A stretch of 64,000 bases of DNA from Chaetoderma sp. LZ-2023a. Lineage: Eukaryota > Mollusca > Caudofoveata > Chaetodermatida > Chaetodermatidae. The translations under genes were made by a program, and so were the position numbers. How positions within the stretch are numbered: the stretch's first letter is position 1; every line of letters begins with the position of its first letter. Under the pieces are notes generated by a model, which was given only the letters and a program-made list of their open reading frames with translations, had not been told where the DNA came from and ran no database searches. The DNA lies in contig CM067372.1 in NCBI GenBank assembly GCA_034401795.1, positions 32,518,571-32,582,570 of the forward strand, written 5' to 3'. Of the stretch, positions 1 to 11,110 are shown piece by piece.

Positions 1-339
1 AATCAGCCAGCATTCAATAACGCAAGCAAGCGAGCAAACGAGAAAGTCGAAAGCACGCAACCGATAAGCGAACAAAAACTCAAATGACTGAGAAACATAC
101 CAAAACCCTTATAATCAATTAATTTACTGATCCTTCATTCGATTCATCGCTGGGCTCATAACTAATGTATGGTCAATTATTGACAATCTATAAAACACTG
201 CTTCATCCTCATACACAATCAATCACCTGCCATATAAACTCGATTATCAAAAAATTATATTCACGAGACAATGCACATATCATTATGTGGATGTGTTTGA
301 TAGCAGAATAATTGTTTGTGTCGATCTACGTGCTCTTAC
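1..339 (-). other. Intron 5' portion following the Dmbx homeobox exon
   Basis: This is AT-rich non-coding sequence downstream of the homeobox exon donor on the minus strand. I see no codons for the expected VWFKNRRAKFRKKQR continuation on either strand, so the next exon lies beyond the window edge. Confidence 0.75.
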
Positions 340-515
340 CTGTATCCTAGCTTCTGGTAAATTCGTCATCATTGCAAGTCTTTCTCGCATGACAACATCC
401 GGATAGTGGGTCTTTGAGAACGTTTTCTCCAATGCGGCCAACTGTTGGTTGGTAAATGCGGTCCTGCTGCGCCTTTGCTTCCTATGTGCGCCATATCGAG
501 CCTCAAGTATTATAT
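340..515 (-). CDS. Dmbx: Dmbx-type homeobox exon (partial homeodomain)
   Basis: This exon encodes the start of a paired-like homeodomain, a nuclear sequence-specific DNA-binding domain. It has 58 complete codons after a 2-nt split codon. The peptide opens with [13 protein letters not shown] and continues through [19 protein letters not shown] and [15 protein letters not shown] to NLPEARIQ. Homeodomain landmarks R5, F8, L16 and F20 are in place, and [12 protein letters not shown] is strongly Dmbx/Otx-like. The link [15 protein letters not shown] is the specific Dmbx signature. The acceptor reads ttgattgcag just above 515 and the donor is CAG|gtaaga at 340/339. The exon ends in phase 0 after homeodomain residue 46, so W48, residue 50 and the rest of helix 3 lie in an exon left of the window. 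An apparent read-through past the donor (VRARRSTQ) is intron translation. The family call is firm. Dmbx genes act in anterior neural patterning in vertebrates; function here is inferred. Confidence 0.93.
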
Positions 516-1474
516 CTGCAATCAAACAGAGATATCCTATATGACACAGCATGATGTAATTGTAATAATCATTCTGTTCTCCCTCTATCAATCCCTCTCC
601 TCAATCCCCCCCCCCAACCTTACAGCTCTATCCTCTCCCTCCGTGTTCACTCCCTCTCTCTATGTTGTCAACCCTCTTGCCCTCACCATCATCCCCATGC
701 ACGTTTCCATCACCATCATTACCGCATTTGCCTCATTGTCGTCGTGGACGTTGCCGTCTTTCGCACATTAACCTACACGAAACTTTAACGCTTTAGCAAA
801 CATAGTGAGCAAAAGAATGATGGTTGGATAAATATAATAAGGTACAACCATCTGCTTGAGTTTTTATCGGATTTACTGCACCCAGCACATTTCTGCGGTA
901 TTTTCACGTATATCCTAATCCCACTTAGCATTGGTTTACAAGAAAAACACAATATTGATGGAAGAGCACTTGAAGGATAATTCGATTTAAATGTTCTATC
1001 AAAGGAGGCAGGAACAAGCCGCGTATTTCACACGTACTACGCTTAGTATGTTTGGATATTTAGTCGGAGTATTTGCCCATGTGACTACGCTTAGATACCT
1101 AACACTGGCACAGGAGAGCTTTATTGAGATCATCTATTGACTCAGGTGTGGACGAGCAAACCGTAAAATCACAAAATACGCGCAAAACATTTGTCTGTGC
1201 CTTAATCCCATATGCTCCTTATTGCTAACTTCTTCACTTTCTTTGTCATATATTGAAAGCCTCTCTCTCCGTTCAACGTGCTAGTGTAGTAGGCCTATAA
1301 TAAGGAAAGGCCGAGAGCAGTAGAGATGTTCAACAAGAGGCTACGCTTTACCATTGCAACAAAATCATTTTCGTGTTCAGGCTTAACGTGAAACAACATA
1401 AAATGTATGAAGAAACGAATAGCACGACAAATAAATACATGGAAGAATGAATGAATTGGTGATTGACCTGTTGA

Positions 1475-1620
1475 TTGTTTTGTCTGTCTGTCGGTCAATT
1501 GGTCGGTCAGTCAGTCCATCTGTCAGTAAGTGGGTCAGTCTGTCAGCTGGTCAGTCGATGGGTCCGCCGGTCGGCCAGTCGTTCGGTCAGACTGTCTGTC
1601 GGGCAGTTTATTGCGCAGTT
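1475..1620. repeat. Degenerate tetranucleotide tract (GTCG/GTCT/GTCA)
   Basis: Successive GTCTGTCTGTCGGTCA-like units with many substitutions form a decayed 4-bp microsatellite. It creates Ser/Val/Gly-rich frames on the plus strand that are not genes. Confidence 0.7.
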
Positions 1621-2326
1621 CATGAGTATAATGAATTTAATCTTTCTAATCTTTGCAATTGTATTCACCTGAGGCAATTGAAACCAATTAATTCCTCTCA
1701 TATTAGTAATACGGGGTTAACGTATATCAGTAGAAGACATGGAAGTGATGAGTTGGCAATAATATCCAATGACCTTGGAAAGGTAAAATTGTACACCCCG
1801 ACGCACATGGTGCACATGCTCCACCGTGTGTCTAAAGCGATCTATGGAATATGACCTCTCAACAATTTCCATAGAACATCTTCGATAAACACCAGTAATA
1901 TACGTTCTATATAACATTGCTCCTTAGTACGGTTCAATGGCCGTGTTCTCTAAAGCATATGCGTGCATAGAACACTTTTCGAGCTAGGAATATTCGATGG
2001 AAGTGTGCGGTACGGATAAGGCAAAGTTTTTTGCACCAAATATATTTCGCAGAACATCACTTTACTCTCGATATAGAAGAACAAACAGATTCCTTATAGT
2101 CTATGGTCTCTAGGAATTGTCTTGCAATTAAGACATGCATTTGTAAAATGCACTTTTTGTCCTGACTACTCCTATGTGAAGGCGGAGTATGTTCACTGTC
2201 TCGTCTTCTATAGCTACGCTGTCAAAGAGAGCACTAAGTAACACCACTTTCCCAGGAAACGGCTATAATATGCTTATTAGGCGACTGTCCCTAATTGCAA
2301 TTTAGATGTGTCAATGGCAGAACCAT

Positions 2327-2446
2327 CCCAGATAACACAGTTTACTGGGCCGATGCTGGGCCGATACCGTGCCGATACTTTCAGTATCGGCCCGGTATCG
2401 GCCCAGTATCGACCCAGTATCGGCCCAGTATGCTGCGCTATCAGGG
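2327..2446. repeat. GGCC/TACTGGGCC hairpin element, copy 1
   Basis: The ends are inverted copies: CCCAGATAACACAG...TACTGGGCC on the left and GGCCCAGTA...GCGCTATCAGGG on the right. The interior is a run of about 11-bp units of the type AGTATCGGCCC on both arms. A second copy is at 51074-51168. The inverted ends and dispersed copies suggest a short foldback MITE. No TSD is clear. Confidence 0.7.
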
Positions 2447-2599
2447 ATGTAGCAGCGAGCTCATGAGAATTGCAATAGGTTTAGCTTTATTAACATGCCA
2501 CGTGAATAGGGTTTTTGTTAACACTGAAAAAGATTGGAAGACACTAAAATTTCCCGTTTAATTATGAGTAAGAATGGACATATATGTGTATATATATAT

Positions 2600-2620
2600 A
2601 TGTGTGCGTGCGTGCGTGCA

Positions 2621-2676
<56 letters not shown>

Positions 2677-2697
2677 TGGGTGCGTGCGTGCGTGTGT
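2600..2697. repeat. (TGCG)n microsatellite
   Basis: A nearly pure run of GTGC units follows a short TATATG stretch. Cys/Val/Arg and Thr/His/Ala frames on the two strands are by-products. Confidence 0.95.
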
Positions 2698-2734
2698 GTA
2701 ATTTCTCATCTGTATTCACTATTGGTAGACATTA

Positions 2735-3215
2735 AACAATTTATCAGTCATGGTCAGACATTAAACCATGGTCTAACATAATGTTATGGTGAGTCATAGT
2801 CAGACATTAAACCATGGTCTGCCATAATGCCATGGTCAGTCATGGTCAGACATTAGACCATTGTCTGACATAATGCCATGGTCAGTCATAGTCAGACATT
2901 AAACCATGGTCTGGCATAATGCCATGGCCAGTCATTGTCAGACATTAAACCATTGTCTGACATAATGCCATGGTCAGTCATGGTCAGACATTAAACCAGT
3001 GTCTGACATAATGCCATGGTCAGTCATGGCCAGACATTAACCCATGGTCTGACATAATATCATGGTCAAGCATTAAGGCTTGATCAGAAATTAAATCAAT
3101 GTCAGACATCAAACCATGGTCACACATTAAACGCTGCTCAGGCATTAAACAATGTGCAGCCATTGAACATGGTCAGATATTAAACCATGGTCCCACGTTA
3201 AACCATGCCAATCAT
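2735..3215. repeat. 46-bp minisatellite (CCATGGTC-rich)
   Basis: The tandem unit is about 46 bp, running from CAGTCATGGTCAGACATTAA through ACCATGGTCTGACATAATGC to CCATGGT. About seven units are well conserved to roughly 3060, followed by shorter decayed units to about 3215. Each unit contains inverted CCATGGTCTGAC/GTCAGACAT elements and can fold on itself. It lies inside the Dmbx intron. Confidence 0.85.
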
Positions 3216-3530
3216 GTCATAGTTAGCTAAGTAGTAGCGAGATCATACCGGTTTACCCTATTATATTCTTTCCACATAATGTACATGCTAATGTGCAATT
3301 ACGTTCCCTGGAGGCCCACAATTCTTAATAAGTTTGACATTCGACTTACTCACTTGTACAAACACTATATCGACCAAACACGCATACCTTTTAAATGTGT
3401 AACTTTATCCCTAAGTGGAACATGGAATTACTATATACCCATCGAACCGTTGACATCTCAGTGAATCAATTTTAGAGAAACAGTTTCGGTAAGGAGTTGA
3501 ATATTTTGAAACTAACTTTACTGGACAACC

Positions 3531-3630
3531 TCATATTGTTATAGACACATTCATATTGTCAGGGATTCATTCGTACTGTCATAAATATACTCGCATTGTC
3601 ATGGACACACTCGTTTTGTCATGGACAATA
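3531..3630. repeat. 20-bp tandem repeat, five units
   Basis: Five consecutive 20-bp units resemble CATTGTCATGGACACACTCG. Just before it, 3492-3530 carries the half-arm GTTGAATATTTTGAAACTAA of the CRE-MITE family, so the array abuts a truncated MITE. Confidence 0.7.
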
Positions 3631-3774
3631 ATGTCATCCTTACACAAATATAGATAGAAAGAATATTGTGTAACTATGTTATTTGGGATAATAAGACATC
3701 TTTGTTCTTTAAATGTTATGTCTATCAAATACACGTATCACTATTTGTTAACTAGAAGTTGCTGTTGTACTTAC

Positions 3775-3964
3775 CAGCTAGTCGCTCCGCTAGTGTGAGG
3801 GCTTGGTAAGAAGGAGGGTATCCCGCCTGTATGGCCTGTAGCCCTCCTGGGCCGATAGCTGGGAAGCCAGGCAGATGAAGAGATGCTGCTGCTGGATGCA
3901 GTCCTGGGAAATGTCCGACTAGAGGAGGATGAAGCGGAAAGGGTGCGTAATTCTGCAGATTCAT
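3775..3964 (-). CDS. Dmbx: Dmbx-type first coding exon
   Basis: This exon encodes 63 residues plus one base of a split Asp codon. It begins MNLQNYAPFPLHPP, passes through a Pro/Gly/Ala/His-rich stretch, and ends SYQALTLAERLA, the conserved segment just before the Dmbx homeodomain. Splicing to the exon at 340-515 restores [15 protein letters not shown] in frame. The donor is GCTG|gtaagt at 3775/3774. I chose the ATG at 3964 because a pyrimidine-rich acceptor-like run (ttgttttcattag, then acag) lies immediately upstream. That makes a further upstream ATG at 3985 likely intronic and suggests one or more 5' UTR exons to the right. The N-terminus is shorter and more proline-rich than the vertebrate one, as I recall the family. 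The start codon is less certain than the exon itself. Confidence 0.87.
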
Positions 3965-5934
3965 CGTCCTGTCTAATGAAAACAACGGTTGTTAGCGTAT
4001 CAATGATCACAAACTAGCGAATACCCGAGAAATTGTCTCTTACTGTTTTTAAAGGAAGACTCGTCTAATTTGTATAGCTTTTCACATGATGCAATATGCC
4101 ATACAACAGCTATGCATGGCGGTATGGCACTATTATATTTCTATTATACCATCAACGACAGATATTCAATTTAAATCGCTAATGTCTGTGCATTTCTTCA
4201 GTTTATGGAGGCTTCCATGATTCACTGTTCAACCAATCAGAAACAATCTATATAAGTGCAGCCTGTAGTTTTGCATTGTGGTGTAAAACCATGCAAATAT
4301 AGGCTTTTGAATAGTTTGGAACTAATTTGACCGGAAGCTACCTTCGCAATAGCTCCAAGTAAAATTGGTTTCAAAATATTCAAGATGATGTTTACTAAGT
4401 CATAAAGAATGTGATATATTTGCATATATATGACGTCACACATTATACTTTAAAGAGGCAAAATGGCGATGTCCACCGGTTAACACTAATTTAACGTAAA
4501 GTGGAAATTATTGTGATATAAATAAAAGATTGCTCTGGAATCTATGTGCCGTTATCCTTCAATACCACACAGAACTGGAGACAGGATTAGAATCCGTTTA
4601 CATTAATGATCAAATTTGGTCATGAACTTCATAAAATGTCCTTATTGAATGACCATTTCTACGCCAAGTGAAGAAGATTTTAAAATATTTACGGCTGGAC
4701 AGGTTGCCTTGGTTACCGAGCCATTTATACATGTGGTAAATTTTCAAAAATAGTCTTCTCTAGGCCTGCAAATGGACTTTCCACAAGACCACCGCAGAGG
4801 CAAGTCATGAAAAGTGTAGGCTTTATGTCTGCCAGTACATCATCAAGTAGCGACTGATGTATTGTGTCTGTCTGCCGTGTTGTGAGCGCGGACTACCAGG
4901 GTTATACAAGATCATGAGTAGCTAATCTAACAACACTGATATGAGGAATCGACGATTTTACCTTTAAATACTAACTTTATTGATTCGTGACAAAGAGATG
5001 CACAAAAATGTGCTTCATCAGGTTTATGAACATGACGGGGAATATTTTTATCTGCAAAACTTAAAGAATCAATAACTTGTGTCATTAAAGGTGTACTTCA
5101 CTCATCACAAATGCCGTATTTAGTTTATGTATTTATGGCATAGAGATTCAATATTACGCACGTGCAGATGCAGCCGATCTGTTACTATTAAGGCTCCTGT
5201 CAAAACAGACTACCTGCATAGTTACTTGAAATAGAGGTTCTGGGTATTCATGGTTCAAAGCGTTAAAAACTAATATATTTTTCTTTGACGACATGACAGA
5301 TATCAGAATATATGTCATTTCCATATGATAATGACTGACATGTATAAATATAAATATTAAATATTTCCACATCAAAAGAAGATCCATGATCCAAATGGCT
5401 CAGCCTATGTTTTCCGGGTTAAGGATCCGCATAGAATTATTCCCACATTGCCACGACTAACCATTCACCAATTACTGATGGTTATCACGGATATTCACAT
5501 GGATAGTTACTGACGAGATTAGCTATGTCATATGTCAGTCCGCCTCAGGCCCCTCCCACCCCCACCCACCCACATACCCCGGCCAGCATATTTGGAATTA
5601 TAATTTACGTGACTATGATTATGTTTTCCGAGCTGATAAATCCAATAAAGATGCGTTCAGTGCTATAACTAATAAATGACCATCGACATATTACCAAGAC
5701 TAAATGGCTATTCTCATCTTACAATAACCGCATGATGACCGAGAATCATGACCCGGACAGCTAAAGCATATATTTTCAGATATAGTTTTCTATAGACATT
5801 AGAACTATCTGTGTACAGGAAATATCGTCTTCCCGTCCTTTTGGAACTTGTGCATTTGTGGCTCTAAGATTCTCATGAAAGTCATATGACGCTACATATG
5901 TTTCCATAATGTTATTTTACTATTAATAACAACA
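3965..5934. other. 5' flank of Dmbx: no gene seen; MITE fragments
   Basis: There is no coding exon I can support. About 4245-4440 holds a decayed central part of the CRE-MITE (GGAACTAATTTGACCGGAAGC facing AAATTGGTTTCAAAATATTC), ending near a TGACGTCA at about 4430. About 4690-4785 holds half of the palindromic family seen complete at 8996-9129 (shared GGTAAATTTTCAAAAATAGT). The remainder is AT-rich and unassigned. Confidence 0.6.
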
Positions 5935-6393
5935 TTTGGGCAGCGCCAAAAGCTCTCTTGATCAAACCTGATGCATGCCACTGCACACATCTGAGAACCA
6001 TTACAAAGCAGCACTCGCCATACAGTCTAATATGAAATGCAGCACTCTAAAAGTGTGTAACACAGAACCACTATATGATAGGATAGCGCAACGGCAATGG
6101 TCTATGATCGGACATGTTCTTGAAATGCGAGAAAATACGCCTCCTAAGAAAGCATTGGAATGTACAGTGATATGTGCTAACAAGTATCGGGCACGAAAAT
6201 GATGACACAACAGCAACTGGCTATGTGTTTTGCTATCAGATCTCAAAGAATGTAATGTATGACCACTAAAACTAGAAAGAACCTAAATGAGCACAGGACG
6301 CTCGCAATGGACAAGACCCAGTGGTGAATGTTGAAAAACCCCTGATTGCAGCTGAAAGGAGTTTTCACTTCTTCAGTGGCAGAACACAGTCAC

Positions 6394-6427
<34 letters not shown>

Positions 6428-6437
6428 AATCATCATC
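5935..6437 (+). mobile_element. LINE fragment: C-terminal tail of reverse transcriptase ORF with (ATC)n tail
   Basis: The plus-strand frame from about 5975 encodes YDRIAQRQWSMIGHVLEM, then TPPKKAL and, past a stop, SDLKECNV. This is the characteristic tail of endonuclease/RT proteins of non-LTR elements (W-x-GHVLRM, later SDLKE). Stops and frame breaks show it is dead. It runs directly into an ATC microsatellite at about 6392, probably the element's own 3' tail. A related, longer copy on the other strand is at 44395-46620. Confidence 0.72.
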
Positions 6438-6630
6438 ACCCCCACCCCACCACCAGCACCACCACCAACACCACCACCGCCAGCACCACCACCAACTACC
6501 CCCATCCCACCACCAGCACCAGCACCACACACCCCCAACACCAGCACCACCACCACCAGCACCGGCACCAGCACCACACATCACCACCATCACCACCACC
6601 AACACTATCACCATCACAATCATCATCATG
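6392..6630. repeat. (ATC)n and CACCAN compound microsatellite
   Basis: About 15 ATC units are followed by CACCAC/CAGCACCACC-type sequence to about 6630. It gives Ile-, Pro/Thr- and Met/Val-rich frames that are not proteins. Its start coincides with the end of a LINE fragment. Confidence 0.93.
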
Positions 6631-6639
6631 TTGCTCGGA

Positions 6640-7342
6640 AGATTGCCGATCTCATGATCAGTCCTGGTCACAAAGAAGTCAGTGTGAACCAAACGAAAGC
6701 TATAGTCTGTATTGCAGAGCGTGTTTTGCAGTTATAGTTAGTGGAATACATTTGTTTATGACTAAGACTGTAGTAATACGTACTTACATAACAAGATCGT
6801 CGTTGCCGCATATAATATTTGTTGTGGTGTGGGATGAAATTGGACAGCAAAATATATTGCTATATGTAGTACCCTCGAGCAAGCGACCAGATGCAGACAA
6901 GTACTTAGTTAGGATCAAATTAGGAAGCTGGATACAAGCCTGCTAGAAGATACAAGTCAAAGTGAAAGTACCAAAAATGGTGCAGTAGATCGACCTGTTT
7001 AGTTCATGGAAGCTTTATACATTACACAGTTACATTCTTGGAGATACAATGGATGACAAGAACACATTCCACGTGATGCAGATGGCAAGCAGTATATATG
7101 GTACTTCGATGTGTGTACTCTTAGACCACTTAGACCTGATACATTAGCTATGCCACAAGCAATGTCTGTGACTATGTCAGCCGATCCAACAGGACGCATG
7201 GTCAAGCAGAACTGCACTCCTAGCGAAGGAGAATCAAAGTGCACTGTGACAAAGAAGGAGACCAAATCTGCGGTTCTAATCTGGCATTTCACTTTATTTG
7301 TGAAAATTACGATAACAGGCACAGTTGGAGATCTTTTTATTA
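6640..7342. other. No feature recognised
   Basis: Short overlapping frames occur on both strands (for example 6999-7322 minus and 7111-7371 plus), but none has recognisable motifs and none is conserved in a way I can see. Confidence 0.5.
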
Positions 7343-7622
7343 TCGGTGTGTATTCACATTTTGGTGCTTGAAAATAAAATTGTCAAAACTGTATACTTTA
7401 AGAGGCTTACTAAATGATGATTTCAATACGCATAAATTAATAGAATTTTTTACGTTGCGAAATTGAATTTGAGAGACGAATCCCTAATTCATTTTCGCGA
7501 TTAAAGAATTTATAATAATTTGTACAGAATATAAATCTCTATGTGTTAAGATTTATTTCGCTTCATTACATTGATGTACACAATATAAACCTCTAAAATA
7601 TACATTTTAATCGATTTTATTT
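7343..7622. mobile_element. 320-bp-type palindromic MITE, copy 1 (decayed)
   Basis: The left arm (TATTCACATTTTGGTGC, then GAAAATAAAATTGTCAAAACT) is mirrored by the right arm (AACCTCTAAAATATACA...). The centre carries CGAATCCCTAATTC. The same layout and sequence recur twice at 38077-38766, establishing a dispersed foldback family. It has no ORF and would need transposase in trans if it was mobile. Confidence 0.78.
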
Positions 7623-8527
7623 TAATGCATGCTCGTGTCAGAGGACGAGGTATAGCACCAGTTGGCATCGCTCAGGCACAGGCCAATGAACATGATACGC
7701 TAAATATAGTGGTACGCTTTTCCAGATATACACTGTAATAAATATTGATCTATAATAACATCCTAGGCACACGTGGCATGGCACTGAAGTCATATAACAA
7801 GGGCACGTGTGGCTTACAAACTGAGTTTGCAAACCTTATGACCAAATGTTGCTGAGACCCCTGGCTATGACTAAAGTATGTGCATGCATATATTCTCCTC
7901 TGATTCTCGAGAATGTCTGGAACCGATGATGTATCGTGTGCGAGAAATGAGAGAGTGTAGCATCAGGTTCTAGCTCTGGTCTATTTGAATTATACAGAAA
8001 TGGTGATGATAGCAACAAGTGAATGGCAATTACGCATATATTACGCATATATGCTTTCATGTGTTTTCGGTTGTTAATGAGGTATGGCCATTGCAATCAC
8101 TCAAGGTGTCATACCTCGTATCTTGTAGATATGCCACAAATGCTAGTTGAAGTTCCAAGTGAATCGTGACCCAAAACACACTGCATTCTGCGAAAACGTG
8201 CTTGGACTTCACATCAAGAACGCATATTACCATGAAAGGATATAGGAATTCTTCCATATTGCCATACCAGTCATATATGAACTGGATGATCTCCGTTTGT
8301 AGCATCATGGGCACGAACTTAAACCAAATTAAACTTCGTTAAGTTCCATTTAAGATGAATGAATACGTTTTATCTTCTGGCATAAAAATATGTACAACGT
8401 GACCGCTGCACAAAGTTTTCAACTTCCCTCAACCTAGAGCCATATGCTTGGCCTATATAAACGGGTTTTAAACAGCTTGGAGATGATTAATAGTAGCGTA
8501 GGTCACAATTTCAGTAACCCATGTTGT
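7623..8527. other. No feature recognised
   Basis: AT-rich sequence with only short unremarkable frames on the minus strand (7638-7832, 7836-8096, 8057-8314). I recognise no domain or repeat. Confidence 0.5.
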
Positions 8528-8860
8528 GATGTGATCCGTCTCTATATGACGACATATTCAGGCTGACGTCACAATCAAAGTTGTGTAGCTCCGCCACGAA
8601 AATCGAAAGGTTCGTCACAAAAGTGTACACATTGTATTCTCTGACGAACTTATTATAAAATAAGCATTCTGTTGAATATTGTTTGAAGTAATTTGAATGG
8701 GAGCTGTCAACAGACCCCATTTAAATTAGTTTCAATATATTCAGCAGCCAACTTGAAACCTAAATTCTGGATATTCAGGTTTCAATGGTTTCAAATCGAT
8801 TTCAACACGCATAAATAGGTGAGCGAGGTGTAGCTAGAATTTGACGTGACATAGCCAGGA
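8528..8860 (+). mobile_element. CRE-MITE family copy (subfamily B, diverged)
   Basis: It begins GTGATCCGTCTC, carries one TGACGTCA near 8563, and has the central inverted repeat (TGTTGAATATTGTTTGAAG facing TTAGTTTCAATATATTCAGC). It ends in GTGTAGCTAGAA-like sequence. Similarity to better copies such as 61804-62098 makes the assignment reasonable despite decay. Confidence 0.65.
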
Positions 8861-8941
8861 CTGGATCTCTATATTGAATACGTTGCTCACGTATATGTTC
8901 AAACATTTTTGGTGGTCGAATGTGAGCTGAGATGTGTGAAA

Positions 8942-9182
8942 TTAACCCTTTGATGCCGAAACCGGCCAAAACCGGCCTGTGCAGTGATCTTGAGGAATGT
9001 CCATTCGCAGGCCAAGAGCAGATTATCTTTGAAAATTTACCACTGGAATGTCTGGCTCGATAACCGAGACAGTCATTCCAGTGGTAAATTTTCAAAAATA
9101 GTCTTCTCTTGGTTTTGTAAATGGCCATTCAGTTAGTAAATATTTTGATTTTCTTGACCAAATCTAGCCATTAAAGGGTTAA
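8942..9182. mobile_element. piggyBac-like palindromic MITE (TTAA target)
   Basis: The element is bounded by TTAACCCTTTGATG at 8942-8955 and its inverse CATTAAAGGGTTAA at 9169-9182. TTAA target duplication and CCCTTT termini are hallmarks of the piggyBac superfamily. Inside is a long palindrome (8996-9129) with arms AATGTCCATTCGCAGGCC and its inverse, meeting near CTGGCTCGATAACCGAGAC. Related palindrome pieces are at 4690-4785 and 11515-11615. It has no ORF and is non-autonomous. Confidence 0.72.
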
Positions 9183-10186
9183 GGAATGGTGGCGATTTCA
9201 ACCCGCAAATTAGAAGATGAAAAACAATGTTCGGGTTGGTAATTCATATTCCCAAAGACAGCATGTCTATATTAGGTTAAAAGGCATGTGAATCTTTACT
9301 AAGATTCTTTTTCTGCATGAAGGAAAATTGTATGATACACCGACTATATTTAAATGGAGAACTGTTTATGATATTCCATTGTATCGTTAATATGAAAAAC
9401 GGAATAGTATTTTTTATTATTTTAGCAATAGAAGAGTGTCTTGCAAGAGTTTGATGATATTGCTTAATAAACTAAGATCTCACAAACACGATTAAGAACT
9501 GGTGTTATTTGACATCTATTCAGACGTTAAAATTTAAATTATAATTTTGTTGTATGTTTTCATTTTTTTCATAGCATAGAAATTACGTTAGACCGTTTTA
9601 ATTGTGCACCAAAGAGCTAAGTTTGACTAATTTTGTAGATATGTAGGATTATTACGCTGTATATAAACACAACATTACTGCGTTCACCACTTAAGCGTCC
9701 TGCTACTGATAAAGCCCCATCCCATGATCCGTTATTACTCTCAGTTTCACAGATACGAATGTTAATTAACCGAGCTGCTAACTAACAGATATCACATTTG
9801 ACTCTAATTATTCATGAAGTTAGGTAGTTGATATGTGTAACATCTGTAGCTATACGTAAAGCTAACACCGCGTTCAAATTCAAAGTTATATTATATTTCA
9901 CATCAACCCACGCACTATTTACAGTTCACAAGAGGTGATCGATCAAAGGATGAGAGTATGGTTTGTGACGGATACCCTATACGGCTACAGATAAAACTAG
10001 AATCAAATAAATACAAGAAATACACACGACGAATATGAAAAATATACATTATTATTTCCAAATCTTGTTAACGCAAAATACGCTAAAAGATTCTTGAATT
10101 GTTACATGTTTTCACATTGTAATGGAAGAATAATGTAATTCTGAATATGTGTAGTTGCATATTTTAGACGGCTTCCTCTCTGTAGC

Positions 10187-10189
<3 letters not shown>
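9183..10189. other. No feature recognised
   Basis: AT-rich sequence without long frames, repeats or motifs that I can support. Confidence 0.5.
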
Positions 10190-10232
<43 letters not shown>

Positions 10233-10512
10233 TTAAGAAAATTTAATTACTGATTTTGTAATAATTTGGTCAGTTGCGAAAATATCTTGGCAAAGGAAAT
10301 TTTCTCACATACGAATAAGTAACGATATTTATTTATCATTCTCTTTTCCTTGTCCATCTTCTCCACCACCACCACCACCACCCCACCCGCTACACCCACA
10401 CTCACACCCACCAACACACATGACACACCCCAACCCACACACACACACACGCACGCACGTACGCACGCACACACGCACACACACCACTACCACCATCACC
10501 ACCACCACAACC
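10190..10512. repeat. (AAT)n and CAC/ACAC microsatellites
   Basis: There is an AAT run at about 10188-10232. After a short unique segment comes a CACCAC/ACAC/ACGC tract at about 10362-10512. These lie at the 3' side of a minus-strand LINE fragment. Confidence 0.9.
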
Positions 10513-10515
10513 CCA

Positions 10516-11110
10516 CCTCACCAGACCCCTGTTTCCATTGGTAATCGTTGATTACGAGTAGGAATTTAAACGAAGTTTTTCTATTGATTTTATTTAGTTA
10601 TCAGAGGTACTGTTCTTATTCTAATTGTGTTTTATATTGCCTCTACGTTTTATCCTCAGATGAGATGTTAATTTGAACTGTCCATATTTTAAATACCGGT
10701 CTTCGTGTTATTGCTTTATATATTTTGTATTTGAATTTGTTACAGACCGCCCTGTCCAGAGATGGTACATTCTCACTTTGTCAAGCATAAATTTATCTGT
10801 GTTGAGCCATCTCTATAGTGTGCTGTCTCGTTTAGAATCTCTGTAAGTATATCTGTTTAATATTGAAGAGAGTCTGGTTTCTTGCCTATTTAAAAGTGTT
10901 TGCCAGGAATGTGTTAGTTTGTACATTACCGTTATCGTTTAATGTAGTTTCCCACTTCTCCACCTACCGTATAGTATAGTGTTATTCGTTTATAGACCGT
11001 CACTAGGATCTTTTTCCATTGCATTAAGGTTTTCTCTCCTCCAAATTTCCAAAACATAAAGAAGTATTGGCACAAACATTGAGTGAACTACTTTAAGCTG
11101 AGCATTCAAG
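10516..11110 (-). mobile_element. LINE fragment, copy 1 of the RT family at 15.3 and 52.9 kb
   Basis: The sequence CCTGTTTCCATTGGTAATCG matches the equivalent CCTGTTTCAATTGGTAGGCG at about 15550 and CCAGTTTCAATTGGCAGGCG at about 52984. At 11045-11100 the minus strand reads QLKVVHSMFVPILLYVLEIW, equivalent to LFDATIVPAALYGSEVWG in the better copy. It is heavily decayed. Near 11115-11165 a CCCAGATTTAATCAAG stretch resembles the 3' module described at 14690 and 37653. Confidence 0.62.

Larger units (their letters stand above)
516..3774 (-). other. Dmbx intron (3.26 kb), repeat-rich
   Basis: This intron separates the two Dmbx coding exons, with a gtaagt donor and a ttgattgcag acceptor on the minus strand. 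It contains a degenerate TCGG/TCAG tract near 1475-1620, a GGCC-rich hairpin element (2327-2446), a TGCG microsatellite (2600-2697), a 46-bp minisatellite (2735-3215), half a CRE-MITE near 3492-3530, and a 20-bp tandem array (3531-3630). The rest (516-1470 and 1620-2320) shows no coding signal that I recognise. Confidence 0.85.

Noticed and set aside
283..339. Extension of the homeobox frame past NLPEARIQ (VRARRSTQ...)
   Set aside because: A CAG|gtaaga donor sits exactly at the conserved intron site; the extension does not match helix 3 of any homeodomain.
3965..4010. Upstream ATG at 3985 and the alternative minus frame from 4010 as Dmbx start
   Set aside because: They lie beyond an acceptor-like pyrimidine tract, and the alternative frame is out of register with ALTLAERLA.
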